This document shows positions 27,396-36,460 of a stretch of DNA of 64,000 nucleotides, piece after piece. The notes beneath the pieces were generated by a model. It was not told the origin of the DNA and did no database searches. It was given only the letters and a program-made list of their open reading frames with translations. Made by a program: the position numbers and the translations under genes. The first letter of the stretch is position 1. Every line of letters begins with the position of its first letter. The DNA is from Aequoribacter sp049615385 (GTDB lineage Bacteria; Pseudomonadota; Gammaproteobacteria; Pseudomonadales; Halieaceae), in NCBI RefSeq assembly GCF_049615385.1, contig NZ_JBMZFL010000003.1; one strand, written 5' to 3'.

Positions 27396-27851
27396 ATGAA
27401 AAACATGAAGCAAGCTCGTCAGCAAGGTTTTACGCTGATCGAACTCATGATTGTAATTGCGATCGTGGGCATCCTGTCGGCGGTGGCTTTGCCGGCGTAT
27501 CAGGATTATACCGTGCGTGCTAAATTTTCTGAGATTTTGGCAATCGCAGGTGAAATGAAAACAAGCTATACCGAATATCAAATCACCAATGGAGATGCTC
27601 CTGCTACCGTATCTGTTGCTGGTATTGACGCTGCGCCTTCTTCGGTGTTGGTCGCGAGTACAGCGATTACGTCCGATGCGATAGTGATGACTTTACAAGC
27701 AGACTCCGACCTTGGATCAGAATTCGACGGAAAGACGGTAACGTTCACGCCGACCTTCGAAACAGCGGGCGATAGCACCACAGCCATTACTGCTTGGACG
27801 TGCACATCGAATGTAGCGGAGAAAAACAAGCTTCCATCGAACTGCCGTTAG
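27396..27851 (+). CDS. pilA: Type IV major pilin PilA
   Basis: This is a class III signal protein, with leader MKNMKQARQQG cut before FTLIELMIVIAIVGILSA, including the conserved Glu at position 5. The mature protein has the long hydrophobic N-terminal helix and a C-terminal cysteine pair (WTC and SNC) forming the usual D-region loop. ATG 27396 is preferred over ATG 27390 because the GGGG ribosome site is 8 bases away rather than 2. Length is 151 residues. A strong terminator follows, consistent with a highly expressed single-gene unit. Confidence 0.93.
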   Translation: MKNMKQARQQGFTLIELMIVIAIVGILSAVALPAYQDYTVRAKFSEILAIAGEMKTSYTEYQITNGDAPATVSVAGIDAAPSSVLVASTAITSDAIVMTLQADSDLGSEFDGKTVTFTPTFETAGDSTTAITAWTCTSNVAEKNKLPSNCR

Positions 27852-27880
27852 TAGTCCTATATTTAGCTAGATTTACAGGA

Positions 27881-27907
27881 AAAGCCGCTACTCAGCGGCT
27901 TTTTTTA
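27881..27907 (+). terminator. Strong intrinsic terminator after pilA
   Basis: AAAGCCGCT and AGCGGCTTT form a 9-bp stem with a 4-base loop (27881-27902), running straight into a T-tract. It lies between the two pilin genes, so the second would be transcribed only by read-through or from a separate start. Confidence 0.88.
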
Positions 27908-27920
27908 TGAGGCACTATTG

Positions 27921-28376
27921 ATGGCAATCCCAAATTTCGCAGTCCATCGAGGTTTTACCTTGATAGAAATGATGGTCGTTGTGGCTATCGTAGGGATGCT
28001 ATCGGCCGTCGCGCTTCCCTCATTCCGCGATTACGTTATTCGAGCACGATTCGCAGAGGTGTTGGCTATAGCTGGCGAAAAGAAAACGAACTATTCCGAG
28101 TTCTATACCATCCACGGGCGCGTGCCTACTTTGCAAGAGGCAGGTATTCGAGGCACCTCTCATTCGCGCCTAATTAGTAGTGTAGCCATACAAAACAACG
28201 CTATGGTTTTTACGCTAACACATGGAACCGGTGGCTTCGATGATGAAGCTTTGCAGGGGGATCTGTTATTTACGCCGGTATTTGAAAACGACACGGTTGG
28301 TGAGGCGATTATTGGCTGGGTATGCACAGCAACACTCCCCTCGAAACGCGTGCTACCCTCTAACTGCCGGGGTTAA
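27921..28376 (+). CDS. Second type IV pilin, tandem paralogue of PilA
   Basis: The product starts MAIPNFAVHRG, cut before FTLIEMMVVVAIVGMLSA, with Glu at position 5. It shares with the upstream pilin the segment LAIAGE-KT, a Trp-x-Cys near the end and the final LPSNCR. It is 151 residues long, equal to PilA. The surface region differs widely, which suggests a duplication that diverged in exposed parts. ATG 27921 follows a GAGG that sits just after the PilA terminator, so expression is probably much lower. It could be a minor pilin, an alternative major pilin or an antigenic variant. Confidence 0.88.
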   Translation: MAIPNFAVHRGFTLIEMMVVVAIVGMLSAVALPSFRDYVIRARFAEVLAIAGEKKTNYSEFYTIHGRVPTLQEAGIRGTSHSRLISSVAIQNNAMVFTLTHGTGGFDDEALQGDLLFTPVFENDTVGEAIIGWVCTATLPSKRVLPSNCRG

Positions 28377-28401
28377 CACAGATGCAACTCAAGACACGGT
28401 C

Positions 28402-30600
28402 TTAAAGTGAGCTCATGGAGCCAAAATTTGAATTTCCGGCGTGTTTGAGTATTTTCCGCATCCCATGCAACACCGGCTCAGTATACCCACTCGGCTGCTC
28501 CTCACCTTTAAAAACCAACTCACACGCAGCTTTAAACGCAATCGAAGCCTCAAAGTCTCTGGCCATCGGTGTATAAAAAGGATCTGACGCATTTTGCCTA
28601 TCTACCACCGCAGCCATGCGCTTCAAGGTCTCAAGTACTTGCTCATTAGTACAAATACCATGATGCAACCAGTTAGCGATGTGTTGGCTGGAAATGCGCA
28701 GTGTGGCGCGGTCTTCCATTAAGCCCACGTTATGAATGTCGGGCACCTTAGAGCAGCCCACACCCTGGTCGACCCAGCGGACCACGTAGCCGAGTATGCC
28801 CTGGCAGTTATTGTCGAGCTCGGCTTGGACTTGCTCGGCACTTAAGCCGCTGCAGTCGCCAATCGGAACCTCTAGGATGTCTTCTACCTTGGCAATACCG
28901 CGCGAGCGCAACTCTTCTTGCCGCTGGAAGACATTGACCTGGTGATAGTGAATGGCGTGCAGTGTGGCTGCGGTTGGTGATGGAACCCATGCAGTGGTCG
29001 CGCCTGACATAGGGTGGCCAATTTTTTGCTCGAGCATGGCGCCCATTAGGTCGGGCATAGCCCACATACCTTTACCGATTTGTGCTTTGCCGGGTAAGCC
29101 GCACGCTAAGCCGATATCGACGTTGCGATCTTCGTAGGCTTTAATCCAGGTGCTGTTCTTCATTTCGCCTTTGGGCAACATGGATCCAGCCAGCATGCTG
29201 GTGTGGATCTCGTCGCCGGTGCGATCTAAGAACCCCGTGTTAATAAACACCAAGCGTTCTTTCGCGACTTCGATACAGGCTTTTAAGTTAATGCTGGTGC
29301 GGCGCTCTTCGTCCATGATGCCGACTTTGACGGTATTGCGAGGCAGTCCGTAAGCATCTTCGATCGCGGCGAACAGCCGGCAGGTAAAGTCGACTTCTTC
29401 AGGGCCGTGCATTTTGGGTTTTACGATGTAAATGCTGCCGGTGCGCGAGTTTTGCAGTGCGCCAGTCCGTTTTAAATCGTGCATGCTGATCAAGATGGTA
29501 AATAGGCCGTCCATGATGCCTTCGGGCACTTCTTGTCCGTCTGCGGTCAAAATGGCCGGGTTGGTCATTAGGTGCCCAACGTTACGCACGAACAGCAAGC
29601 TTCGCCCATGTAGAGTGAGTGGGCTGCCATCGGGCTGCGTAAAATGACGGTCGCCATTCAAGGTCCGCTGCAGCGTTTGACCACCTTTCTGGAAGGATTC
29701 GGCTAAGTCGCCTTTCATTAAGCCCAACCAGTTGTGGTAGACCAAAGCTTTGTCGTCGGCATCGACGGCGGCGACCGAGTCTTCGCAGTCCTGAATGGTC
29801 GTGATGGCGGCTTCTAAGCAAACGTCTTTAACGCCCGCGGGGTCGGTTGCGCCAATCGAGTGGTTGCGGTCAATTTGAATTTCGATGTGCAGGCCGTTGT
29901 GTTTTAAAAGCACAGACGCAGGGCTTTCGGCAGCACCTGTGTAACCAACTAACTGCGAACGATCTTTTAAAAGGCAGACGTTGCCCTCTTGCAATACGGC
30001 AGTAAGCTTCTCGCCGGCAATGGCATACTGCTTAACATCCGAGTGAGAACCACTGGCTAGGGGGCAATGCTCGTCTAAAAAGCCTTTAGCAAAAGCGATG
30101 ACTTTGTCACCGCGAATAGGGTTGTAGGCACCCGCACGCTCGGCGCCATTGTCCTCGGAAATAACGTCTGTGCCGTAGAGTGCATCGTACAAGCTGCCCC
30201 AGCGGGCATTGGTCGCGTTTAAGGCATAGCGGGCGTTCATCACGGGTACCACGAGCTGTGGTCCCGCCATGGTGGCAATTTCTTCGTCAACGTTTTCAGT
30301 GGTAATGCTGAAATCATCGGGCTCGGGTAACCAGTAGCCGATGTCTTTTAAAAACTGCAGATACTCGTCTTGGTTATATGGCGCAGGATTGGCCTTGTGC
30401 CACGCGTCAATTTGCTTTTGGATAGACTCGCGTTTGGCTAGCAGAGCCTGGTTCTCTGGCATAAACTTCGCGAATACATCGGCTGCGGTTTGCCAAAATT
30501 GGTCGGCGCTAATGCCTGTACCTTCGATGATTCCATTGCTGAGCAAGTCGTCCAGTACGGTGGCTACTTGTAGGCCCGCACGATCTACACGCGATGTCAT
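28402..30600 (-). CDS. glcB: Malate synthase G
   Basis: Malate synthase G condenses glyoxylate with acetyl-CoA to give malate, closing the glyoxylate shunt during growth on acetate, fatty acids or glycolate. The 732-residue length is that of the monomeric G form, longer than the A form. Recognised segments include the N-terminal NARYALNATNARWGSLYDALYG, the core GSIYIVKPKMHGPEEV, and DEERRTSINLKACI with active-site residues. No isocitrate lyase gene is in the window. A 15-bp dyad upstream (30686-30700) resembles one before the LysR gene at 32101-33060. Confidence 0.97.
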   Translation of the reverse strand: MTSRVDRAGLQVATVLDDLLSNGIIEGTGISADQFWQTAADVFAKFMPENQALLAKRESIQKQIDAWHKANPAPYNQDEYLQFLKDIGYWLPEPDDFSITTENVDEEIATMAGPQLVVPVMNARYALNATNARWGSLYDALYGTDVISEDNGAERAGAYNPIRGDKVIAFAKGFLDEHCPLASGSHSDVKQYAIAGEKLTAVLQEGNVCLLKDRSQLVGYTGAAESPASVLLKHNGLHIEIQIDRNHSIGATDPAGVKDVCLEAAITTIQDCEDSVAAVDADDKALVYHNWLGLMKGDLAESFQKGGQTLQRTLNGDRHFTQPDGSPLTLHGRSLLFVRNVGHLMTNPAILTADGQEVPEGIMDGLFTILISMHDLKRTGALQNSRTGSIYIVKPKMHGPEEVDFTCRLFAAIEDAYGLPRNTVKVGIMDEERRTSINLKACIEVAKERLVFINTGFLDRTGDEIHTSMLAGSMLPKGEMKNSTWIKAYEDRNVDIGLACGLPGKAQIGKGMWAMPDLMGAMLEQKIGHPMSGATTAWVPSPTAATLHAIHYHQVNVFQRQEELRSRGIAKVEDILEVPIGDCSGLSAEQVQAELDNNCQGILGYVVRWVDQGVGCSKVPDIHNVGLMEDRATLRISSQHIANWLHHGICTNEQVLETLKRMAAVVDRQNASDPFYTPMARDFEASIAFKAACELVFKGEEQPSGYTEPVLHGMRKILKHAGNSNFGSMSSL

Positions 30601-30685
30601 AATGAGTCCTGCCTATCTTTTTAGTAATAGCCGCAGTGTATGAAAGGGCTGTTGATTTAGCAAATGTATAGTTGTTATCGTAGTC

Positions 30686-30700
30686 ATTCATTGGGTGAAT
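30686..30700. promoter_or_regulatory. LysR-type dyad ATTCA-N5-TGAAT upstream of malate synthase
   Basis: ATTCA (30686-30690) and TGAAT (30696-30700) form a 15-bp dyad with a T-N11-A core, about 86 bases before the glcB start. The same half-sites and spacing occur at 33121-33135 between the LysR gene and the acyl-CoA dehydrogenase. Binding by that regulator is inferred. Confidence 0.45.
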
Positions 30701-30833
30701 AGTTTGCGCGGTTGTTGCCTTATTAAGTGTGGAGAGATTTGAGGAGTATCGAGACTCGACAAAGCGTAGGTGGGGGTTATTTTGCCATTTGAGGAAGAAT
30801 GCTTTGCCGATGCGTCTAGTGCGGGCTACTTGC

Positions 30834-32003
30834 CTAATCCATCCCAAACAAATCGCGGGTGTACACCTTGCTTTCGATATCCGCCAACATCTCGCAGCGA
30901 CGATTGCTGATGATCACATCGGAATGGGCTTTGAATTCGCCTAAGTTGGAATACACCCGCGAGTTAAAAAACGTACTTAGGCGCAGGTTGGGTTCGAAAA
31001 TGATGACTTCGATGCCTTTACCTTTTAAACGCTTCATGATGCCCTGAATGGCGGATTCTCGGAAGTTATCTGAGCCTTGCTTCATGACCAAGCGATAGAT
31101 GCCCACCGTCTTGGGGTTGCGTTTTAGGATGTCGCTGGCGATAAAGTCTTTGCGCGTCACGTTCGAATCGATAATCGCACGAATCATGTTCTGCGGCACC
31201 TGATCGTAGTTAGCGAGCAATTGCTTTGAATCCTTGGGCAAGCAGTAACCGCCATAACCGAACGATGGGTTATTGTAGTAATGCCCAATACGCGGATCGA
31301 GGCAAACGCCTTCGATAATGTGCTGGGTGTTGAGGTCGTGCACGGCGGCGTAAGTGTCCAGCTCGTTAAAGTAGGCTACCCGCATGGCCAAATAGGTGTT
31401 GGCGAACAGTTTTATGGCTTCGGCTTCGGTGCTATCGGTCAGTAATAGCGGTACCTCGGTCTTTTTCGCTGCTTGCTTGAGGAGTTCAGCGAACTCCCGT
31501 GCCTGTTCGGTTTGTGCACCGACGATAATTCGTGATGGGTATTCGTTGTCTTTTAGCGCCTGCCCCTCACGTAAAAATTCGGGCGAAAAAACAATGCGAT
31601 CTGTATCGAGTGTTTGGTTGAGCCGGGCGGTGAAGCCAACCGGCACAGTCGACTTGATGACGATCAGCGCAGTGCGGTTGAGTTGGAGTACCTGTTCGCA
31701 GACGGATGTGACGCTTGTGGTATCGAAGTAGTTGGATTCTGGGTCGTAGTTTGTTGGGGTGGCAATAATGATGATGTCGGCAGTTTCGACGGAGCCCTGC
31801 AAGTGCGCACTGGCTTGCAGGTTCAACGGTTCGATGTCTAGTGCCCGCTGAAGGTCCACATCTTGGATCGGAGACCGTTTGTCCTGAATAGACTCTATAC
31901 GTTCTTCAGCAATATCAACGACACGTACTTCATTACGCCTTGCTAAGAGTACCGCGAGCGAAAATCCAACATAGCCCGCGCCGACAACCGTGATTGCTTT
32001 CAT
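30834..32003 (-). CDS. ugd: UDP-glucose 6-dehydrogenase
   Basis: The enzyme oxidises UDP-glucose to UDP-glucuronate with two NAD+, for polysaccharide or lipid A decoration. The Rossmann loop GAGYVGFSLAVLLA is at residues 8-21, and the catalytic cysteine is Cys254 in YGGYCLPKDSKQL. The 389-residue length matches the short E. coli Ugd type. No capsule or arnT-type genes lie beside it. Upstream is a hairpin in the 5' leader. Confidence 0.94.
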   Translation of the reverse strand: MKAITVVGAGYVGFSLAVLLARRNEVRVVDIAEERIESIQDKRSPIQDVDLQRALDIEPLNLQASAHLQGSVETADIIIIATPTNYDPESNYFDTTSVTSVCEQVLQLNRTALIVIKSTVPVGFTARLNQTLDTDRIVFSPEFLREGQALKDNEYPSRIIVGAQTEQAREFAELLKQAAKKTEVPLLLTDSTEAEAIKLFANTYLAMRVAYFNELDTYAAVHDLNTQHIIEGVCLDPRIGHYYNNPSFGYGGYCLPKDSKQLLANYDQVPQNMIRAIIDSNVTRKDFIASDILKRNPKTVGIYRLVMKQGSDNFRESAIQGIMKRLKGKGIEVIIFEPNLRLSTFFNSRVYSNLGEFKAHSDVIISNRRCEMLADIESKVYTRDLFGMD

Positions 32004-32013
32004 GCTCCAAGAA

Positions 32014-32035
32014 TCCAGACCTGTATGGATCTGGA
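32014..32035 (-). other. Inverted repeat in the ugd leader
   Basis: TCCAGA (32014-32019) and TCTGGA (32030-32035) are perfect complements separated by 10 bases, lying 11 bases upstream of the ugd start codon. It could be a regulator site or an RNA hairpin near the ribosome site. Function unknown. Confidence 0.35.
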
Positions 32036-32100
32036 CTATAAAAGTGCAATATGGCGCAACCGTGACCGTTTGGTGTCATTTCCGTCACAGTTTTATGTCG

Positions 32101-33060
32101 TTATTTTGACGCAACCTTGGGTACTGGTAGATTGCGCGCCGTTTCGGCGATGAGTCGTCGTAACCACTGGTTGCCGGGGTTATGCTGTAGTAGCGGGCTC
32201 CAGGCCATCTTTAATTCTAAAGGCGGGATTTTAAGGGGCGGCTGACGCAAGACCACGCGTGGGTTGTTAGACTTTAATAGCGCAGCGCGCGTGGGTAGCG
32301 TTACGATCAAGTCGTTTTGCTCGGCTAAGGTCATGGCCGCTTGGTAGTGGCGGGTAAACACGCGAATTTGACGTTTTTTACCCAGCCTTGCAAGGGCGGA
32401 ATCAACCCAGCCTAAGCGCTGCACGTCGTCTGGGTTTACGCCGACGCCGACGCCCATGCCCGTTTTGCTGACCCAGATGTGGTTGGCTTTTAGATAGTTA
32501 TCCAAGCTGAAATCGTCGAGTACGGGGTTGTTGGGGCTGAGCAGGCAGGAGAAGGTGTCGTCCCATAGATGCGTTTGATGAAACGACTGTGGCATGGCAT
32601 CAAAGCGGTTAATGACCATATCGACTTTGCCGCGCTCGACGTCTAAAAAGCTGACGTCACTGGGCGTCATGATATCGAGCGTAATGCCGGGTGCGAGTTC
32701 GCGCAGTTGGTCTAATACATACGGAAGCAGGGTGGATTCGGCGTAGTCGCTGGCCATAATGCGAAATACGCGTATATGGGTGGCCGGATCAAACTCGGCC
32801 TTGGTTTGTACAGCGCGATCAATATTGGCCAGCACATCGCGAATGATGGGCTCAAGTTCTAGGGCTCGCTCGGTCGGCGCCATGCCCTCACTGGTGCGCA
32901 CCAGCAAAGGGTCGCCAAACAAGTCGCGCAGGCGTTTGAGGCCATTACTCATGGCCGGCTGGCTGAGGCTAAGCTGGTTGGCGGCTTGCGTCACATTACG
33001 CTCGCGCAGCAGTACATCGAGATACACCAAAAGATTTAAGTCAATGCGATTCAGATTCAT
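32101..33060 (-). CDS. LysR-family transcriptional regulator
   Basis: The N-terminal winged helix-turn-helix (DLNLLVYLDVLLRERNVTQA followed by the SLSQPAMSNGLKRLRDLFGD recognition region) belongs to the LysR family. The effector domain begins near residue 90 with RIMASDYAEST. The protein has 319 residues, and its opening DLNLL-LDVLL-ER resembles the NodD/LinR/PcaQ-like branch. It is transcribed away from an acyl-CoA dehydrogenase gene, the usual arrangement for LysR proteins and their targets. A dyad of LysR type sits 60 bases upstream. The inducer is unknown; a fatty acid or acyl-CoA metabolite would fit the context. Confidence 0.9.
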   Translation of the reverse strand: MNLNRIDLNLLVYLDVLLRERNVTQAANQLSLSQPAMSNGLKRLRDLFGDPLLVRTSEGMAPTERALELEPIIRDVLANIDRAVQTKAEFDPATHIRVFRIMASDYAESTLLPYVLDQLRELAPGITLDIMTPSDVSFLDVERGKVDMVINRFDAMPQSFHQTHLWDDTFSCLLSPNNPVLDDFSLDNYLKANHIWVSKTGMGVGVGVNPDDVQRLGWVDSALARLGKKRQIRVFTRHYQAAMTLAEQNDLIVTLPTRAALLKSNNPRVVLRQPPLKIPPLELKMAWSPLLQHNPGNQWLRRLIAETARNLPVPKVASK

Positions 33061-33119
33061 AGCGGGTTCGTCGGCCTATATAAACAGTAAAATCAATTGT
33101 TCTTTCGTTATCGGCCATA

Positions 33120-33136
33120 CATTCATCCTGTGAATG
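33120..33136. promoter_or_regulatory. LysR-type dyad in the divergent lysR / acyl-CoA dehydrogenase region
   Basis: CATTCA (33120-33125) and TGAATG (33131-33136) form a perfect 6-bp inverted repeat with a 5-base centre, containing the T-N11-A pattern of LysR sites. It lies 60 bases before the lysR start, within the 249-base divergent region, the expected place for autoregulation. Little else is recognisable in that region. Confidence 0.5.
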
Positions 33137-33309
33137 CCTGCCATTAAAACGATAGTCTATGCAAATTACTCCTATTTGGCGATGCTTTCCACCGACTTTG
33201 GTCGACTCGCATTAGCATGTTAACACTGCAAACTCTGACCAATCGCGCTAAACTTTGCGCAACTAGACTTAACAGCCGAGGGCACTAGGGTGCCACTCTA
33301 GGAGAGCAT

Positions 33310-35079
33310 ATGGACAACTATCGTGCCCCCATCGAAGACATGCAGTTTGTGATTGACGGCGTATTGAACCTTGAGGGTCGCTTGGGCGCCTTGCCCGCCT
33401 ACGAAGACAAAGGTGTTGGTTCTGATCTGACGCTGGCCGTGTTAGATGAAGCGGCAAAGCTTGCCAATGACGTTATCGCGCCGACCCGCCGTGTTGGTGA
33501 TTTAGAGCCCGCGCGCTGCGAGAACAACCGCGTGGTATGCTCGCCGGGGCACGAGGAAGCGCTACGTCAACTTGGTGAGGCGGGTTGGACCGGTATTGCC
33601 GCCAGCGAGGACTTTGGTGGGCAGGGCCTGCCCGAGGTGTATGGCACCGCGACATCAGAAATGTGGAACGGGGCGAACATGGCGTTTGCGTTGGCGCCCT
33701 TTTTAAGCTCGGGCGCGGCACTGGCGATTACCGCGCATGGCACCGAAGAACAAAAAGCGCTGTATGCCACTAAAATTAACTCAGGTGAGTGGTCGGGCAC
33801 CATGAATCTGACTGAATCTGGCGCCGGATCGGATCTTGGCCCTTTAAAAACGCGTGCAGTCCCAGAGGGCGATCACTACCGTATTTATGGTCAAAAAATC
33901 TACATTACCTGGGGCGATCACGAGGCCACCGACAACATAGTTCATCTGGTGTTGGCGCGCTTGCCCGATGCTCCAGAGGGCTCGAAGGGTATCTCGCTCT
34001 TCATTGTGCCCAAATATTTGGTGAATGAAGACGGTAGCTTGGGTGCGCGCAACGACGTGTATCCTGTATCGGTTGAGCACAAGCTGGGTATTCACGCGAG
34101 CCCCACGTGCGTGATGGCCTATGGGGATACTGAGGGCGCTATCGGCTATTTAGTGGGCCGCGAAAACGAAGGTTTGCGCTGCATGTTTACTATGATGAAC
34201 GAAGCGCGCTTGAAGGTGGGCTTGCAGGGCTTGGGTGCTGCAGAGGGCGCTTTCCAATTAGCCAAGGCCTATGCTCGCGAGCGGGTTCAAGGCGGCGTCG
34301 CGATTATCGAACACCCTGATGTAAAGCGCATGTTATTAACTATGCGCTCAGGGTGCGAGGCCATGCGTGCGTTAGCCTACAGCGAGGCGGTGACCATGGA
34401 TTTGGCGCACAGCGGGCCGGAATCTGAAAAGGCGCTTGCCCAAGCACGTATTGATTTAATGATTCCCGTAATCAAAGGTTGGTTAACGACCTTTGGCGAA
34501 GAGATCACCTCGCTGGGTGTGCAGGTACACGGCGGTATGGGCTATGTCGAGGAGACAGGTGCTGCCCAGTATTTTCGGGATGTGCGCATAACCTCGATCT
34601 ACGAGGGGACCAACGGCATTCAGGCCGCAGATTTGGTGAATCGTAAGTTGGGTCGCGACGGCGGTGCCACCATGGAGTTGGTACAAACCGAAATTGCCGA
34701 TACCGTGGCTGACTTACTGGCAAGCGGTAATGATGTGCTTGTCGGTATGGGCCAAGCGCTAAAAGTCGCTTTGGCTTCACAAGTTCGCGCGTCCGAGTGG
34801 TTACTGCAGCAGCTGCGTTTGAACAAGGCTGCTGCGCTAGGTGGCTCGTTTGAATACATGATGATGACGGGTTATTTGTTTGGTGGTTGGCAGCTGGTGC
34901 GCGGTGCAATGGTGGCCCAGCGCGCTGTTGCTGATGGCTCCGATCGTGAGTTTTACCGTCAAAAATTGGCAACGGCTGAGTTCTATTGTGAGCAGATATT
35001 GCCCCGATGCTTGGCAGCGGAGCAGTCTGTGTTAAGCTCGGAAGGGACTTTAATGGATTACCCTGTCGATTGGATCTAA
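33310..35079 (+). CDS. Acyl-CoA dehydrogenase (long form)
   Basis: This FAD enzyme family introduces the trans-2 double bond in fatty acyl-CoA during beta-oxidation. The 589-residue product has an N-terminal extension, the middle domain with MNLTESGAGSDLG, and the C-terminal helical domain with VQVHGGMGYVEETGAAQYFRD. The Glu in the following IYEGTNGIQA is the catalytic base. A further C-terminal extension makes it longer than the 380-400 residue short forms. The start at 33310 follows AGGAGA. Divergent from a LysR gene that probably regulates it. The substrate chain length cannot be read from the sequence. Confidence 0.9.
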   Translation: MDNYRAPIEDMQFVIDGVLNLEGRLGALPAYEDKGVGSDLTLAVLDEAAKLANDVIAPTRRVGDLEPARCENNRVVCSPGHEEALRQLGEAGWTGIAASEDFGGQGLPEVYGTATSEMWNGANMAFALAPFLSSGAALAITAHGTEEQKALYATKINSGEWSGTMNLTESGAGSDLGPLKTRAVPEGDHYRIYGQKIYITWGDHEATDNIVHLVLARLPDAPEGSKGISLFIVPKYLVNEDGSLGARNDVYPVSVEHKLGIHASPTCVMAYGDTEGAIGYLVGRENEGLRCMFTMMNEARLKVGLQGLGAAEGAFQLAKAYARERVQGGVAIIEHPDVKRMLLTMRSGCEAMRALAYSEAVTMDLAHSGPESEKALAQARIDLMIPVIKGWLTTFGEEITSLGVQVHGGMGYVEETGAAQYFRDVRITSIYEGTNGIQAADLVNRKLGRDGGATMELVQTEIADTVADLLASGNDVLVGMGQALKVALASQVRASEWLLQQLRLNKAAALGGSFEYMMMTGYLFGGWQLVRGAMVAQRAVADGSDREFYRQKLATAEFYCEQILPRCLAAEQSVLSSEGTLMDYPVDWI

Positions 35080-35081
35080 CC

Positions 35082-35570
35082 ATGGAACGCGATTTTACGA
35101 CGCCTGATTTGTGCGATGACTTTCCTGATTCGCGTGTGCTGTACGCACAGTTTCGCTCGTATGGGCGCAACGCCAGCTTTTGTGGGCAGGCGGTGACTGT
35201 CAAATGTTTTGAAGACAACTCGCTGGTCAAAGCCCTGGTGCAAGAACCGGGTAATGGCAAGGTGATTGTGGTAGACGGTGGGGCGTCTTTGCGCCGCGCG
35301 CTACTGGGCGATCAACTGGCTGAAAAAGCCTGTCTGAATGGCTGGATGGGGCTGATTATTAACGGTGCGGTGCGCGACGTCGAAATACTGGCGACCTTGC
35401 CCTTGGGTGTTTTTGCCTTGGGCGCTATTCCTTTAAAGACCGACAAACGCGATGTGGGTTTGCGTGGCGTCGCTGTCGATATTGGCGGTACCACAGTACA
35501 CGAAGGCGATTGGATTTACGCCGATGCCTCGGGTGTTGTGGTCAGCAGCACAAATTTGCTCGCGCCTTGA
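35082..35570 (+). CDS. rraA: RraA family protein (ribonuclease E activity regulator A)
   Basis: RraA forms a trimer that binds RNase E and slows mRNA decay; relatives are oxaloacetate or HMG aldolases. The 162-residue product starts TPDLCDDFPD and contains GGASLRRALLGDQLAEKA and NGAVRDVEIL, both typical of true RraA. The start lies 2 bases after the acyl-CoA dehydrogenase stop, so the two genes may be co-transcribed. The stop is 1 base from the convergent nadC stop. Confidence 0.88.
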   Translation: MERDFTTPDLCDDFPDSRVLYAQFRSYGRNASFCGQAVTVKCFEDNSLVKALVQEPGNGKVIVVDGGASLRRALLGDQLAEKACLNGWMGLIINGAVRDVEILATLPLGVFALGAIPLKTDKRDVGLRGVAVDIGGTTVHEGDWIYADASGVVVSSTNLLAP

Positions 35571-35571
35571 G

Positions 35572-36411
35572 TTAGTCTGCCGCTAAGCGCATGGATAAAT
35601 CCAGCGCTTGGCAGTGTTTGGTCAGTGCACCAATCGAGATGTAATCGACCCCTGTCTCCGCATAAGGCACGAGCGTCTCGCTAGTCACGTTGCCCGAGAC
35701 TTCAAGCTCAACGCGTCCCTTGGTTAAGGCCACCGCTTCGCGCATACCCTCCAAGCTAAAGTTATCTAACATAATACGATCAACGTTCGCCGCGAGTGCT
35801 TGCTCTAGCTCGCCATGTGTTTCGACTTCGACCTCTAAAAGCACATCAGGCGCCAGTGCTCTGGCTGCAGATACGGCAGCCGAAATACCCCCGCAGGCGG
35901 CGATGTGATTTTCTTTTATGAGAAAGGCATCGAACAAACCAATGCGATGGTTGTGACAGCCGCCGCAGGTTACCGCGTATTTCTGGGCGAGGCGCAATCC
36001 GGGAATGGTTTTGCGCGTGTCCAAAAGCTTGACCTGTGTATGCGCAACTTGGTCGGCGTAGTGCTTGGCGGTAGTGGCCGCGCCCGACAAGGTTTGCAAA
36101 AAATTCATGGCGGTGCGCTCTGCCGTCAAGAGTGCGCGCGCAGGGCCGTGAATTTTCAGCAGCACTTGATTGGGTTCTAGCAGGTCGCCGTCTTGTGCCT
36201 GCCAGTCAAGCTCACAGCGTGCATCGATTTGCTCAAAAACCAAGTTCGCCCAAGCTTGGCCGGCTAATACTCCTGGCTCGCGGGTGATGAGTGTGGCGGT
36301 TGCCCAGCGATCTTGTGGGATCAGCTGGGCGGTTAAATCGCCGGCGCCCAAGTCTTCGGTAATGGCTTTGGCAACATCGGCTCGGATGCTTTCTAACGGC
36401 GGAAGGTGCAT
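35572..36411 (-). CDS. nadC: Nicotinate-nucleotide diphosphorylase (carboxylating) NadC
   Basis: NadC converts quinolinate and PRPP to nicotinate mononucleotide in de novo NAD synthesis. Recognised segments are ERTAMNFLQTLSGAAT, LDTRKTIPGLR, GGCHNHRIGLFDAFLIKENH and, near the C-terminus, GVDYISIGALTKH, which together form the active site. The length is 279 residues. It is divergent from ampD, a neighbourhood shared with many gammaproteobacteria. Confidence 0.96.
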   Translation of the reverse strand: MHLPPLESIRADVAKAITEDLGAGDLTAQLIPQDRWATATLITREPGVLAGQAWANLVFEQIDARCELDWQAQDGDLLEPNQVLLKIHGPARALLTAERTAMNFLQTLSGAATTAKHYADQVAHTQVKLLDTRKTIPGLRLAQKYAVTCGGCHNHRIGLFDAFLIKENHIAACGGISAAVSAARALAPDVLLEVEVETHGELEQALAANVDRIMLDNFSLEGMREAVALTKGRVELEVSGNVTSETLVPYAETGVDYISIGALTKHCQALDLSMRLAAD

Positions 36412-36460
36412 ACTGTTGTATCTTGTTTAACGTAAAACCGAATGATACCAGTACTTAGGC

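Noticed and set aside
30509..30847. 112-codon minus-strand frame covering the gap between ugd and malate synthase
   Set aside because: It overlaps the start of glcB in another frame, has no ribosome site and no recognisable protein features; the gap more likely holds the glcB promoter and the LysR-type dyad.
34505..35260. 251-codon minus-strand open frame over the acyl-CoA dehydrogenase and rraA
   Set aside because: Low-complexity, antisense to two clear genes, and its product resembles nothing.
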